This document shows positions 12,640 to 22,330 of a DNA stretch of 64,000 nucleotides, one piece after another. The notes beneath the pieces are model-generated. The model made no database searches and was not told the origin of the DNA. It saw only the letters and a program-made list of their open reading frames with translations. The stretch covers positions 22,794,021 to 22,858,020 of the forward strand of contig NC_092866.1 in the NCBI RefSeq assembly GCF_032062135.1, written 5' to 3'. Positions within the stretch are counted from its first letter, which is position 1, and each line of letters starts with the position of its first letter. The stretch is from Pyxicephalus adspersus (lineage: Eukaryota; Chordata; Amphibia; Anura; Pyxicephalidae). The position numbers and the translations under genes are program-made.

Positions 12640-13010
12640 TAATAAAGCACATTTTGTGTATAGTCAGGGCATGTGATTTATTACAATCTGCCACAGAGCG
12701 TTCAAGCAGTTGGTGTTGCTTATTATTTGACAGCATGCAGATTAATGTCAAGCAGCTATGGTTGACTGTAACATAATGTTTACATACAGGCTGTCTTACA
12801 CTGCACCCAAACAGACAGCCGGAATGAAATACTGTTTAGTTCCAACAGTCTAGCTGACATAAACTGTTCGATGTTAAAGAAGAGCAAACAGCAAGCTGTG
12901 CGGTGTCAGAACAGAAGACGTCCCCAGTCTATAACAAAAGCTATTTACTTTTCACAGCAAACTACAAATACATTCTCACAAGGTGTATTTTAGATGGGTC
13001 AGGCTGACCC
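12640..13010. other. Candidate conserved non-coding element (weak)
   Basis: A repeat-free block of balanced, complex composition in an otherwise AT-rich, repeat-littered region. It contains homeodomain-type cores (TTATTACAAT, CAGATTAATGTCAAG) and an E-box-like CAGCTATGG within about 150 bp, and no open frame of note. This is the texture typical of vertebrate developmental enhancers. The call is inference from composition only. Confidence 0.25.
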
Positions 13011-13720
13011 TGTGGTACGGTAATACAATGCAGGAAACATCTGATAATGTTTCAAGACTAAAGAACTGATTAGACTCCTAGAAAATTTTTACGTATGTAA
13101 AGTTGTAAGTTGTAAATGTAAATTATTTACACATTTTTGAGGTATAATAAATCCTAAATTTGGGGATTAGATGGTTGCCTAATGAAGTCACAAGAAGCAA
13201 TAACATAGCGATAAAGTGATCAATGCAATGATTTTGGCTTAGCTCATGCCTAACACCTGTGTGCACCAGACCATAGGCTAACATATTAAATGGCACAATT
13301 CAAGGAATGAAAAGGGGCCAATTTATAAAAAAAAATGGGGAATAGAAATTGTTCTCCAATTTTTTTGGTATACACCTTTGGAAACCATTTTTAGAACACC
13401 ATATGGATGAGAATAGACACACATTTCCAACAGTGAAGAGTTGAGGAATTTATTATTCATATACAGCCTTACAGTCTGAAACAATTTTGGTTATTAAAAA
13501 CAAAAAAAGTTTTCTTTAGCATAGAGGACAATCAAACTTTGCTTTTATTGAGCAGTATTGTAACAGAAAACACAAGATTCAGGCGAGAAACTGGTAAAAG
13601 TAATTCACAACTATAATTCTAAACTAATGGTTTGTAGCTGCAAGCATGCTTTTCTCTGTGGTCTCAGAGTCTGTGGCTGGTTACTACACCTGAGCATTCA
13701 CATCCACTCAGGTTACACCG
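13011..13720. other. Single-copy DNA upstream of the minisatellite
   Basis: AT-rich with no recognisable gene or repeat. The last 100 bases become pyrimidine-rich and lead into the 14-bp array. Confidence 0.5.
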
Positions 13721-14250
13721 GCCTCCCCTCAGGCCTTTCTTCTCAGGTGTCTCTCCTCAGTCCTCCTTTCTCAGGCATCTCACCTCAGTCCTCCTTTCTC
13801 AGGCCTCTCTCCTCAGACATCTTTCCTTAGGCCTCTCTCTTCAGGTGTCTCTCATCAGGCATCCTCAGACCTGTCTTCTAAGGCCTCCCTTCTCAGACAT
13901 CTCTCCTCGGGCCTCTCTCTTCAGGTGTCTCTCCTCAGGTATCTTTCCTCAGACCCGTCTCTTCAGATCTGTCTCCTCAGGCCTCTCTCCTCAGTCCTCC
14001 CTTCCCAGGCTTCTCTCCTTAGGCCTCTCTCTTCAGGTGTCTCTCCTCAGGCTTCTCTGTTCAGGTGTCTCACCTCAGGGCTCTTTCCTCAGCCCTGTCT
14101 TCTCAGGCCTCTTTCCTGAGACCTGTCTCATCGGGCCTCTCTCCCTAGGCCTCTCTCCTCAGGCCTCTCTCCTCAGACCTCCCTTCTCAGGCATCTCTCC
14201 TCAGGCCTCTCTCCCCAGGCATCTCTCCTCAGTCGTCTCTCCTCAGACCG
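13721..14250 (+). repeat. 14-bp pyrimidine-rich minisatellite, array 1
   Basis: About 38 tandem units with a 14-bp consensus GCCTCTCTCCTCAG. Variants start GTGT, ACCTG, GCAT or TCGT and nearly all end TCAG. Because 14 is not divisible by 3 and the unit has no stop in any frame, all three plus-strand frames stay open and repeat the same 14-residue peptide (A-S-L-L-R-P-L-S-S-G-L-S-P-Q) in different phase. The long open frames here (for example 13845-14279) are therefore by-products of the repeat, not a gene. The plus strand is a Y-rich tract with CAG at each unit end. Confidence 0.95.
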
Positions 14251-14525
14251 CTAAATCTTACCTCGCTTACCTCACATAAATGTTTGTGTGTGTAGAGATC
14301 ACACACAACAGTCACTTGAACAAAATACTGATCACCACTTTTTCCATCCACTGAGGGCTACTTTTAAAAGTAATATTACCCAGCCATAGGCCTAAATTAT
14401 GGCCACTTATCAACACTCTTAAAAACAGCAAAAGTTAAAAAAGCACTAGGTACCTGAAAAAACACCACTGTAGGCACCATTGTGTCTGTTGATAATAATA
14501 GTGTTGATTGCGTTAGAAATATTTT
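14251..14525 (+). repeat. Duplicated spacer, copy 1
   Basis: This 275-bp non-repetitive spacer follows array 1 and is repeated after array 2 at 14983-15236. Shared landmarks are AATACTGATCACCA, TTTTTCCATCCACTGA, GTAATATTACCCAGCCATAG, TTATGGCCACTTATCAACAC, and TGTGTCTGTTGATAATAATA. It contains a short GT run near 14283-14292 that is absent from copy 2. No gene is visible. Confidence 0.92.
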
Positions 14526-14982
14526 ACCTCAGACCTGTCTCCTCACGCCTCTCTCCTCAGGCCTCTCTCTTCAGGTGTCTCTCCTCAGGCCTCTCTCTTC
14601 AGGTGTCTCTCCTCAGGCCTCTTTCCTCAGACCTGTCTCTTCAGGCCTCTCTCCTCAGACCTGTCTCCTCAGGCCTCTTTTCTCAGTTGTCTCCCCTCAG
14701 TCCTCTCTCTTCAGGTGTCTCTCCTGAGGCCTCTCTCTTCAGGTGTCTCTCCTCAGGCCTCTCTCTTCAGGTGTCTCTCTTCAGGTGTCTCTCCTCAGGC
14801 CTCTCTCTTCAGGTGTCTCTTCTCAGGCCTCTCTCTTCAGGTGTCTCTCCTCAGGCCTCTCTCTTCAGGTGTCCCCTCAGGCCCCTTTCCTCAGACCTGT
14901 CTCCTAAGGCCTATCACCCTAGGCCTCTCTCCTCAGGCCTCTCTTCTCAGGCATCTCCCCTCAGTCGTCTCTCCTCAGACTG
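14526..14982 (+). repeat. 14-bp pyrimidine-rich minisatellite, array 2
   Basis: About 32 units of the same 14-bp repeat as array 1. Array 2 is richer in alternating GCCTCTCTCTTCAG and GTGTCTCTCCTCAG pairs, so a 28-bp higher-order period is visible at about 14560-14880. All plus-strand frames are again open (for example 14480-14986). It ends with the same TCGTCTCTCCTCAGAC transition as array 1, so the array and the spacer were duplicated together. Confidence 0.95.
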
Positions 14983-15236
14983 CTAAATCTGACCTCACAT
15001 ACCTCACATAAATGTTTGATCAACCACAACATTCACTTGAACGAAATACTGATCACCAGTTTTTCCATCCACTGAAGGCTACTTTTAAAAGTAATATTAC
15101 CCAGCCATAGGCTTAAATTATGGCCACTTATCAACACGCATCAAAAGTTAAAAAAGCTCTAGGTGCCTGAAAAAACACCATTGTAGCCATCTTTGTGTCT
15201 GTTGATAATAATAGTGTGGACTGCATTAGAAATATG
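14983..15236 (+). repeat. Duplicated spacer, copy 2
   Basis: Second copy of the spacer, aligned to 14251-14525 with a few point differences and short deletions, including loss of the GT run and of part of the AAAACAGC segment. Homology ends at about 15235 within TTAGAAATAT, which marks the right edge of the tandem duplication. Confidence 0.92.
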
Positions 15237-15589
15237 GCAAACAGCATAGAAAATGTGAAATGAGGCGGTCACTGTAAAAGTGGTGAGCATGCTGAAAAAT
15301 TGCAAATTTCTAAAAAGATAAAAAGTAAGCCAGTTTGTTGGAGAACAAAAATGCCTCAAGATGATCAGTTATTGTACCATTCCTAGCATGACCCTAATTG
15401 TCCATAACATGTACCTATGAGAAGGTTTTTTTTTTCTCGTCTGTGTTTCTGTGGGCAGATTTCACTCACTATGTTTAAAAAAAGATATTTTTTTATATTC
15501 AGAATTCCTTAGTTAATGATTCTTTTTCTTTCTGAGAACCAGACGTTGTCATCATAGAGCTCCAGGTGCAAAGAGCTATATGATACCCT
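15237..15589. other. Single-copy DNA right of the tandem duplication
   Basis: AT-rich with a T-run near 15427. No gene or repeat recognised. Confidence 0.5.
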
Positions 15590-16000
15590 AAAGCCCCCAA
15601 ATCTCAAATGACTTTCCCTGAATTCCCAACCTTTACACAAACCTCCTCTGTAACCATAACTCTAACACTTACCTTACTGAGAATATAAGCTTTTCACTAT
15701 CCATCCCTGTAACCCTAGGGGCAGGTTCACAGCCTCTTTATTGCACCAGCCACTTGAGCACTTACACAGCATCAGCGGCTCATAAAGAATTAACATCTAT
15801 ACATGTGACAGCTATAAACCAGTACACCTAACTCCCCCCCATAGACCTTATACTAACCATCAAATTAACTTTACCTGTAACCCAGAAACCCTTAACTGCC
15901 TTTTAGCCCTAACACCATTCTACCCTAGTAGTAATTAATTCTAACACTAGACATAACACTATATTCACTGTAACACCAACCGTCCTGATTGTCCCTGATT
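15590..16000 (+). repeat. G-poor stretch with degenerate CCTAAC/TAACCC phrases
   Basis: The plus strand is strikingly depleted in G over about 400 bp and repeatedly uses phrases such as TAACACT, TAACCCTAG, CCCTAACACC, and TAACTCCCCCCC. This looks like a decayed short tandem repeat of the TAACCC/TAACAC type, which is frequent in frog genomes as I recall. It is too irregular to call an interstitial telomere array. Confidence 0.45.
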
Positions 16001-16309
16001 TAGAGGAACTCTTTTAGGTCCAAGTCTCTTTCTTTCTCTTTCCTCATTCAGTTGTTGCTCTTCTTGGGTATATATACACTTCTATAAAAAATATTGCATT
16101 ATTAACTATTAAAAATGTTATTTTGCATTAAATCTTTCATCCAACCTATAAGTTGTTGCACTTTTTGCACTTTTTTTTAAAGCAAATATAACGGCAATAT
16201 GGTTTAAAAATATACACTTGTTAGTTTAGCCAATCATTTTTGGCATATTAATTTTATAAAGTCTACAGCATGGCAAGGGTAGGGTGCCATTTAGTAGATG
16301 TGCGTTACA
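16001..16309. other. Single-copy AT-rich DNA
   Basis: Nothing recognisable apart from a pyrimidine-rich start near 16020-16050 and AT-rich sequence afterwards. Confidence 0.45.
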
Positions 16310-16585
16310 TCAGTGTTTCTCAATTAGGGTTTCATGTTCCTCAAAAGTTTACTAGGATTTCCCTGAGCAAATAGCAATTTATGACTCTCAGGTCAATTTA
16401 ACTGAGACCATTGATCTCTTTGGCTTCCCACTTGCCACCAAAGTAAGAGGCATTCTTCCTACTGACCATCACACTAATGTACTGTGAGCTGTGTATATAG
16501 TTATTATAGAAGGGATTCCCTGAAGGTCTGAGGGTTTTTTTCTCACTGGGTTCCCCATGTTAAAAAGGTTTGAGAATGCTGCTCT
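16310..16585. mobile_element. hAT-Charlie-like MITE, family A, copy 2
   Basis: The left end is CAGTGTTTCTCAATTAGGGTT and the right end CCATGTTAAAAAGGTTTGAG with AATGCTG. Shared internal blocks include TTCCCTGAGCAA, GAGACCATTGATC, and CACTAATGTACTGTGAGCTG. About 275 bp and non-coding. No clean 8-bp target duplication remains. Confidence 0.78.
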
Positions 16586-18234
16586 ATATACTAGAGCTAA
16601 ACATTATCCCCTAAAATTTGGCAATATAATGTACTAATTTGCTACAACTGCAAAGGGACTACTTTAAAGATGCATAACAAATATTAAAAGTGAAAGCCAG
16701 CACACTCAGTACAAAAAAAACATTTTATAATTATTCAAATGTTTATAGTCTGACAAATGATTATGAATGATTTATTGTGGCTTGTTTTTTGGACATGTAC
16801 CCTCTATCAAGATTTCTATATTACAAATGAAAGAAAATTAACCCATTTAAAGACGTGTTGTAAATTCCCTGTAGCCCTAGGTAGGTCTGTACCTTTCAAT
16901 TACAGTTGCTTCTAAGATTACAAGGAATATTTAATACACTGCAATTCTCTTGGTCTCTGAAGGCTTAAGAATGTCAAGCTCCATAACACAAGAGCTAGTT
17001 TTCTTTGCTTGTAATTTAAAACATACAGTACAAATGTTGCCACTTTATCAAGCTGCGGCACTAAACATTATTGTTACAACCTGCATGTTTTATAGTTCTC
17101 TCAATAGAGCTTTATTAAAATTGTCTTTAGAGCAGCTTAGCTGATTATACTCTGTCTCAGAAATGAACATGTAAATTTATTATAACTAGTTAACTTTTTT
17201 TGCTGAAAGAAAATATTTTAAAGTTTCAGTGTGATCCTATTTGATTTTTATTGTGTTGTTTTATTAGAGTTTGGCTAAAGAAAACTTTAGCTCCCGCGTT
17301 CTTTTTATAATTTACTTTGGATAAATCAAATGTCAAAGCATAATCTTAGATGTATTTATAAGGAATGCAAATGAGGCAAGTACTCTTAAGGATTATTTTA
17401 TTTTGTAACATGAAGAGTGATAACATAGGAAAAGCTTTGCAAGTTTACTAAAATGAAAGCACAGAAATAATAAAAGCGAAAAAGCCAAACTGGACCTAAC
17501 ATAAGATACATGTTTCTCTAGTAAGGCAGCATGCCTAGTAATGTATCGCTGTAAAACTTTTAGATAATTAGCAAAGGTTAGTGATTAGCAAATGTGCCTG
17601 GATTGGGTTTATAGTAGGTTTAGTGCAACCTGAATTTCTACCTAAATTTAAAGGCATACCCCAAGAAAGTTAAAAAGGGGTCAAATCTGGCTACTAAATT
17701 TTAGGCATTTTAAAGGTTAAGGTCAAGGATTAATAATTAACTATTACTATGATTTTAAAAAATGCTAATAGGGAGCAGGGAACTGCCACTGGGGACAAAT
17801 TACATAAAGTGAAGAGAGGGTCCTGCTCCTAGTACATAAAAGACAACAAAAAATCTTTTTTAACTTTCACATTTAGCTTTTCTTAAATAAAGCAACACCT
17901 TCAATATCTGATTTATTTTGGAAATAATTTTTTTTAGGTAGTTTTGGCTATATTGATTTTTCATCAAGCAGTAAGCAGCCACAACAGATTTAAAATCCAA
18001 AACATGGAGTTAATGCATTCAACTGCATACAAACTTGTCAGTGGCACAACAGTTTAATGGTATAGTTATAGAACTATAACTTATACTTCTTTTTTTCTGA
18101 TAATATGCTGCATTATCTTATAAGTTAATTAAAATGGTAAAACAAAGCCCACAAAAAAGTTTAACAACCTAAACCCTCCATTTCTGAAACTCCTGCCATT
18201 CCCAAATACTCCCAAGCCATTCCAAATATAGACT
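16586..18234. other. Single-copy AT-rich DNA
   Basis: No gene, RNA gene or repeat family recognised. The open frame at 16950-17144 has no motif. Homopolymer A/T runs are frequent. Confidence 0.5.
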
Positions 18235-18239
18235 CAAGG

Positions 18240-18461
18240 GGCCTGATTCATTAAAGTGCTCCAGGACTGGAGAGGATACACTTTTATAAGTGAAGCTGGG
18301 TGATCCAACAAACATGTAATGTGGCTGGTCCAGGATTCAAAACATTTGCTAGCAAATATCAAATGACTTTAAAGAAATCCATTCTAGGTTTGTTGGATCA
18401 CCCAGATTCACTGATGAAAGTGTATCCACTCCAGCCTTGAGGAGCCTAAACAATTCAGGCC
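18240..18461. mobile_element. Palindromic MITE, copy 6
   Basis: A well-preserved copy with termini GGCCTGATTCATTAAAG and CAATTCAGGCC and inner motifs ACTGGAGAGGATACACTTTT and AAAGTGTATCCACTCCAG. It lies between direct CAAGG flanks (18235-18239 and 18462-18466). With the consensus outer base counted inside the element this reduces to AAGG/AAGG, in line with a 4-bp duplication. A minus-strand open frame at 18555-18349 overlaps it and is spurious. Confidence 0.88.
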
Positions 18462-18466
18462 CAAGG

Positions 18467-19542
18467 TGTCCGTTTGGTAGAAACCAAGATGGAAACAGGT
18501 CAGGCTTTAGGTTAAAATAAACATTAGGGTATATTATTTGAGAGATAATAGTCACAAATATTTTGAGCTTTGATGCACACGAATAGGTTAAAAACTATAG
18601 GATATGAAGTAAAACAAAAAAACAATTGAAAATTAGGAACTAAGCTCTAGCTGCAGATACATGGGCACTTTTACAGTAGTGCAGTACAGAAATAGGCTGC
18701 ACGCTATGACATACACAGTCAGAATATTCTGCAGAAAACACATATCCGTTGCACCTGATGAAGCACCTCATTGAAGACAGAGTACCTTAGGATGAACTTT
18801 TTACCATCAGTTTGAGAAAATGTAAAAGGAACTGTACAAATTTTCCCTGGCAAGGTGGGGGGGGGGGGGGCAGTAGGTTAGTGCTGTTGTCAAACATAAT
18901 CTTGCCCAGTAGAAGATAGCAAAACTTCTCCCAACTTTTGTTTGAAGGACTGCCAAAAGCTATTCCATTATATGGGCCATATCACCTAGTCATATGAGTT
19001 GTAACAAAGTATGACAGACTTTAGTCTGGGATATTGTATAGTTTCTGGGATGCTTGGAAGGAGCTTTTGGACGCCAATGCTTGGAAGGCAAGTGGAGAAG
19101 AGACTCAGCACTCACCATGGTTCAATGGAGACTGAGCTGTCACCATACAAGATATCTGTAGGCACCACCAGCTACGACAGTTCCTGCATTTCCTGCATTC
19201 TTCTCAGCCAACAAAAGATTGACTAAGTGTTTTGTAAAGGCTATGTAGCATTTTACTCATGCTGATTGGATCACATGATCATTGTCATTAGTACCCTGCG
19301 GTTGACAGCATGGTCACAGTCACAGACTTATTACTTTCCACATGCTGGTGAAATCCAGAGATGGCCTTCTCAGAAAATAATAGTCTCTGGGTATTTGCCA
19401 CTGTGGCAGGCCATGAAAAGGGGCCTTAAACTTAAAATAATTGAAGGAGCTGCAAAGCATACATTTTTGCCAAGATGTCTTCATGTGGAACCCAAACATA
19501 TTGTATTTGTATCACAGATAAAATGCTACAGCAACAGCTACA
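18467..19542. other. Single-copy DNA with a poly-G run
   Basis: A 14-base G homopolymer lies at 18857-18870. The plus-strand frames at 19011-19226 and 19266-19691 have no recognisable motif, and the second runs into the piggyBac-like MITE. The palindromic GATCACATGATC near 19269 recurs in reverse sense as GATCATGTGATC near 20606, on the far side of that MITE. I cannot assign this pair to an element. Confidence 0.45.
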
Positions 19543-19546
19543 TTAA

Positions 19547-20207
19547 CCTCCTGGGCGATTCACTGGAGTCTGGATTTCTGTACCAAAAGCATTACACTGT
19601 TTTTCATGATTTTTTTTTTTTATATTGTAGACCTGTAATTTACCGAAATATGTCCAAACAAGGGTCTAGTAGATATCCTGAATATAATTAAGTTTGAAAC
19701 ACACGATCATGTGAAAAAAATGATTATATTTATTAATAAATTAAAATAAAAAACACAAAAATCATCTTAAACAAGAATAAATAAATAACAAAATGCTGAA
19801 AATACCGAAAATGACAATAATTCTGTATACTGTATACTTTGTGTTTACTTTGTATTGGATTGTATACAGGAGTTTGTATTGAACCCAATACAAAATATGA
19901 ATTTGAATTTCCTGCCACTTGATGGGCGCACGCACCGACGTAATCAGGAATCGCAGAGGGACGCGTACGCTAGCGCTGAGGCCAGGAAAGGACGGGGGTC
20001 CAAACAAGAAGACGGGCATCTTATGCTGGAGATGGGCATCGATGCTGTAGAATTCTGCCGGAGGACGGGATCCAATGACAGCACACCAGAGGATGCCAGT
20101 GGCACCAGCTAAGCAACATTTGATTCTATTTTTAGCTACCCCGAGCCTACTTCGCTTTCAGCAAAATTTTTTACCCTGAACTAGGCTTAAGGTAACCGTC
20201 CAGGAGG
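19547..20207 (+). mobile_element. piggyBac-like MITE, copy 1, with intact TTAA flanks
   Basis: Bounded by TTAA at 19543-19546 and 20208-20211. The termini are inverted: CCTCCTGGGCGATT on the left, and CCTCCTGGACGGTTACC on the right read from the minus strand. The TTAA target and CC-starting ends fit the piggyBac superfamily. The interior has an AT-rich left part and a GC-richer core with CGCACGCACCGACG, shared with two other copies in the window. At 661 bp it encodes no transposase. The plus-strand open frame at 19855-20112 lies in the core and has no piggyBac motif. Confidence 0.85.
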
Positions 20208-20211
20208 TTAA

Positions 20212-21944
20212 TAAAGGCAGAGCCTTGAGGAACCCTTGAGATAGCAGTGGCCTACTCCCTTGGGGGATTACTGCCAAATAGCTTACAGCTACTTATTTCT
20301 AGCCTCTACAAGTTGTCCCTGCCCCTGAACGAAATTCTCTCACACTGCTCTTTTGCCTGTTCTGCAAAAAGTTTCTGCTTCCTAATGGTAGCACTCACAA
20401 ATGGTCAGTAAGCTCCAACTGCTAAAGCATCACTGCTTTTTGCTCCTCCCTACCGGATGTCTTGCAACTGCTGCATGGCTAAACTCTCCTGTCATTTCTT
20501 TCCCTCTCTGCCTATGTCATAGTCCTGGTGTTATCTTTCCCATCTTTAGTATCTCATAGAAGGGATGCTAATAACCAAGAACATCCTCCTGCACCAAGTT
20601 AGTGATCATGTGATCAAATGTTTTAACTTCATTGTTAGTATGCAGGGATTTGTCCTTTTAGTAAAATTAGCAGAAGAGGAAAACGAGCAGAAGAGGGAGC
20701 ATTAGTTGCAGTTGCAGGCAACTGACTTCCCTTTGCCTCAAGGGAGAAATCAGAGTCAGACCTATAACTGACTCCTGCTCGTACTTTGGTTGTATAGCAC
20801 TTTTCAAAAGAAAACTCCAGATAGTGAAGCCCAACCATTGATTTGTTTTGCAGATCCTGCTCTGCTACCACTTCCTCCATGAAAAGAATCTTTGCCGCTC
20901 ACTTTTGGTTTGTCTTTTTTTCTTTTTATTTAATGAATACTTTATGTAATGGAAGATTGAAAAAAAAGCAGAGGGATGAATATGTGGTGCTTGGGCGCGG
21001 GAAAGAAAAGAGCCCAATATAATATTAAAAAAAAATAAATTTAAAATTTAAATAAAAACCAAAACAAGTAAGTAGCCCTAAAAAAAAGTGTTGGTCTCTG
21101 AAACTGCTGTTGGGAGCCAATTCTTTTATAATGAAAGGGTTGTCACATACAAATTTCCAATTATTTAGCCTTTTTAGGTCAACTGACCTAAGTTCAAATC
21201 TTAGGCAAAGCATTATTAAAATAAAGTTAGTCCATACCTTGAACATACATGCCTTGCATCCAAGCCAGCACTGAACCTCATCTCTAATAGAGATCACACA
21301 ACCTCCTTCACAACATAGTAAAGAGAGGTGAATTTAGATAAAAATTGCAAACAGGCAGGGAAAATTGTTTTATTGAAGAAACATAGTCAGATTCTTGTGC
21401 AATAGAACATGTCTGCTCACAGTTTTCCAAAAGTGAGTCTTTAGCAAGGGTCTGTGCAGGGTAATATGGCTCAGAGGTACAATTTGTGGACTAAATTTTT
21501 CTGATGAATTTGCTTACAATTGAATTTGAATCCTGGAAATTTAGGTTCTTAATTTGATTTAGATTTGATTTGGGTTAATGTCAACATCTACTTGCTAGAC
21601 CTGGTAATCCAAGTACTAGGCTCCTATATCAGCCCTCTAGAGTGCATAAAATTGCTAATATGCTGCAGCATCCATCTTCCCAGGGCTGATCACCACATGT
21701 CTTATGGATCTCAGATCTTTAGCTCAATTCTAGTGCCATATAGACCTAAATATGACCCTTACCATGATAAATAAACTGTTTAGGGATAAGCATGTTAACA
21801 GTGATGATGTGCATGGTGGGTAGGGTTACATGGGTTTTCTAACTTCTGTATCCGATGAAAGATTTTTTTCCATGTTTCCATATAAAAAAAAAACAAAAAA
21901 AACCTACATGTACCTGAAAACTACAATGACGTGAGTGTAAACCC
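20212..21944. other. Single-copy DNA, no recognised gene
   Basis: Pyrimidine-rich from 20280 to 20560, then mixed. The minus-strand open frames at 20880-20635 and 21297-21025 have no recognisable motifs. No repeat family identified. Confidence 0.45.
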
Positions 21945-22330
21945 ATGGCACAAAATGCAGCTGTCACTGCTAACATTCAAAAGAGTAATTACAGAGAAAT
22001 GATAACATTTATGTAAAAAAATACAACCATGATGTGTTAATTTTAAACATTTATTTAAAAGGGAAAACAAAAAATCACATGGGCTCAGTCTGTTTATACC
22101 CCCCCCCCCCCCCTTTATAAATTATCTTTTGTGCATTATTGTTGGGTATCAGTAGATGGTGCTGTGTTCTCAGGTAAAGTGTGTAACAAACTCTGAGATG
22201 GCAAGAGTGTTATACACTTTACATAAGGACACATCTCCATCTACTGGTGTGACCTGAGTATAAACTGAGATTCTTTTTTAATGGCAGAATGTTACGTTTC
22301 AAAAAATATTTGGTGCATGACAAAGTGAAT
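21945..22330 (+). repeat. Unclassified dispersed repeat, copy 1 (partner at 61605-61975)
   Basis: Shares an ordered series of landmarks with 61605-61975: CTGCTAACATTCAAAA, TTATTTAAAA with GGAAAA, ATCAGTAGATGGTGCTGT, AAAGTGTGTAACAAACTC, and TGACCTGAGTAT. The segment from 22149 to 22251 forms an imperfect hairpin, with CAGTAGATGG at one end and CCATCTACTG at the other. A C homopolymer at 22099-22113 is private to this copy. No coding capacity and no known family recognised. Confidence 0.7.

Noticed and set aside
13845..14986. Long plus-strand open frames (144 and 168 codons) suggesting a Ser/Leu/Pro-rich protein gene
   Set aside because: All three plus-strand frames are open and encode the same cyclic 14-residue motif because the 14-bp repeat lacks stops. 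No initiation context, splice structure or non-repetitive domain accompanies them.
15590..16000. Interstitial telomeric array
   Set aside because: TTAGGG/CCCTAA units are not tandem; only loosely similar phrases occur, so I call it a degenerate G-poor repeat.
19855..20112. Possible protein-coding exon in a GC-richer island
   Set aside because: It lies wholly within the piggyBac-like MITE core, and the same DNA recurs in two other copies without a preserved frame.
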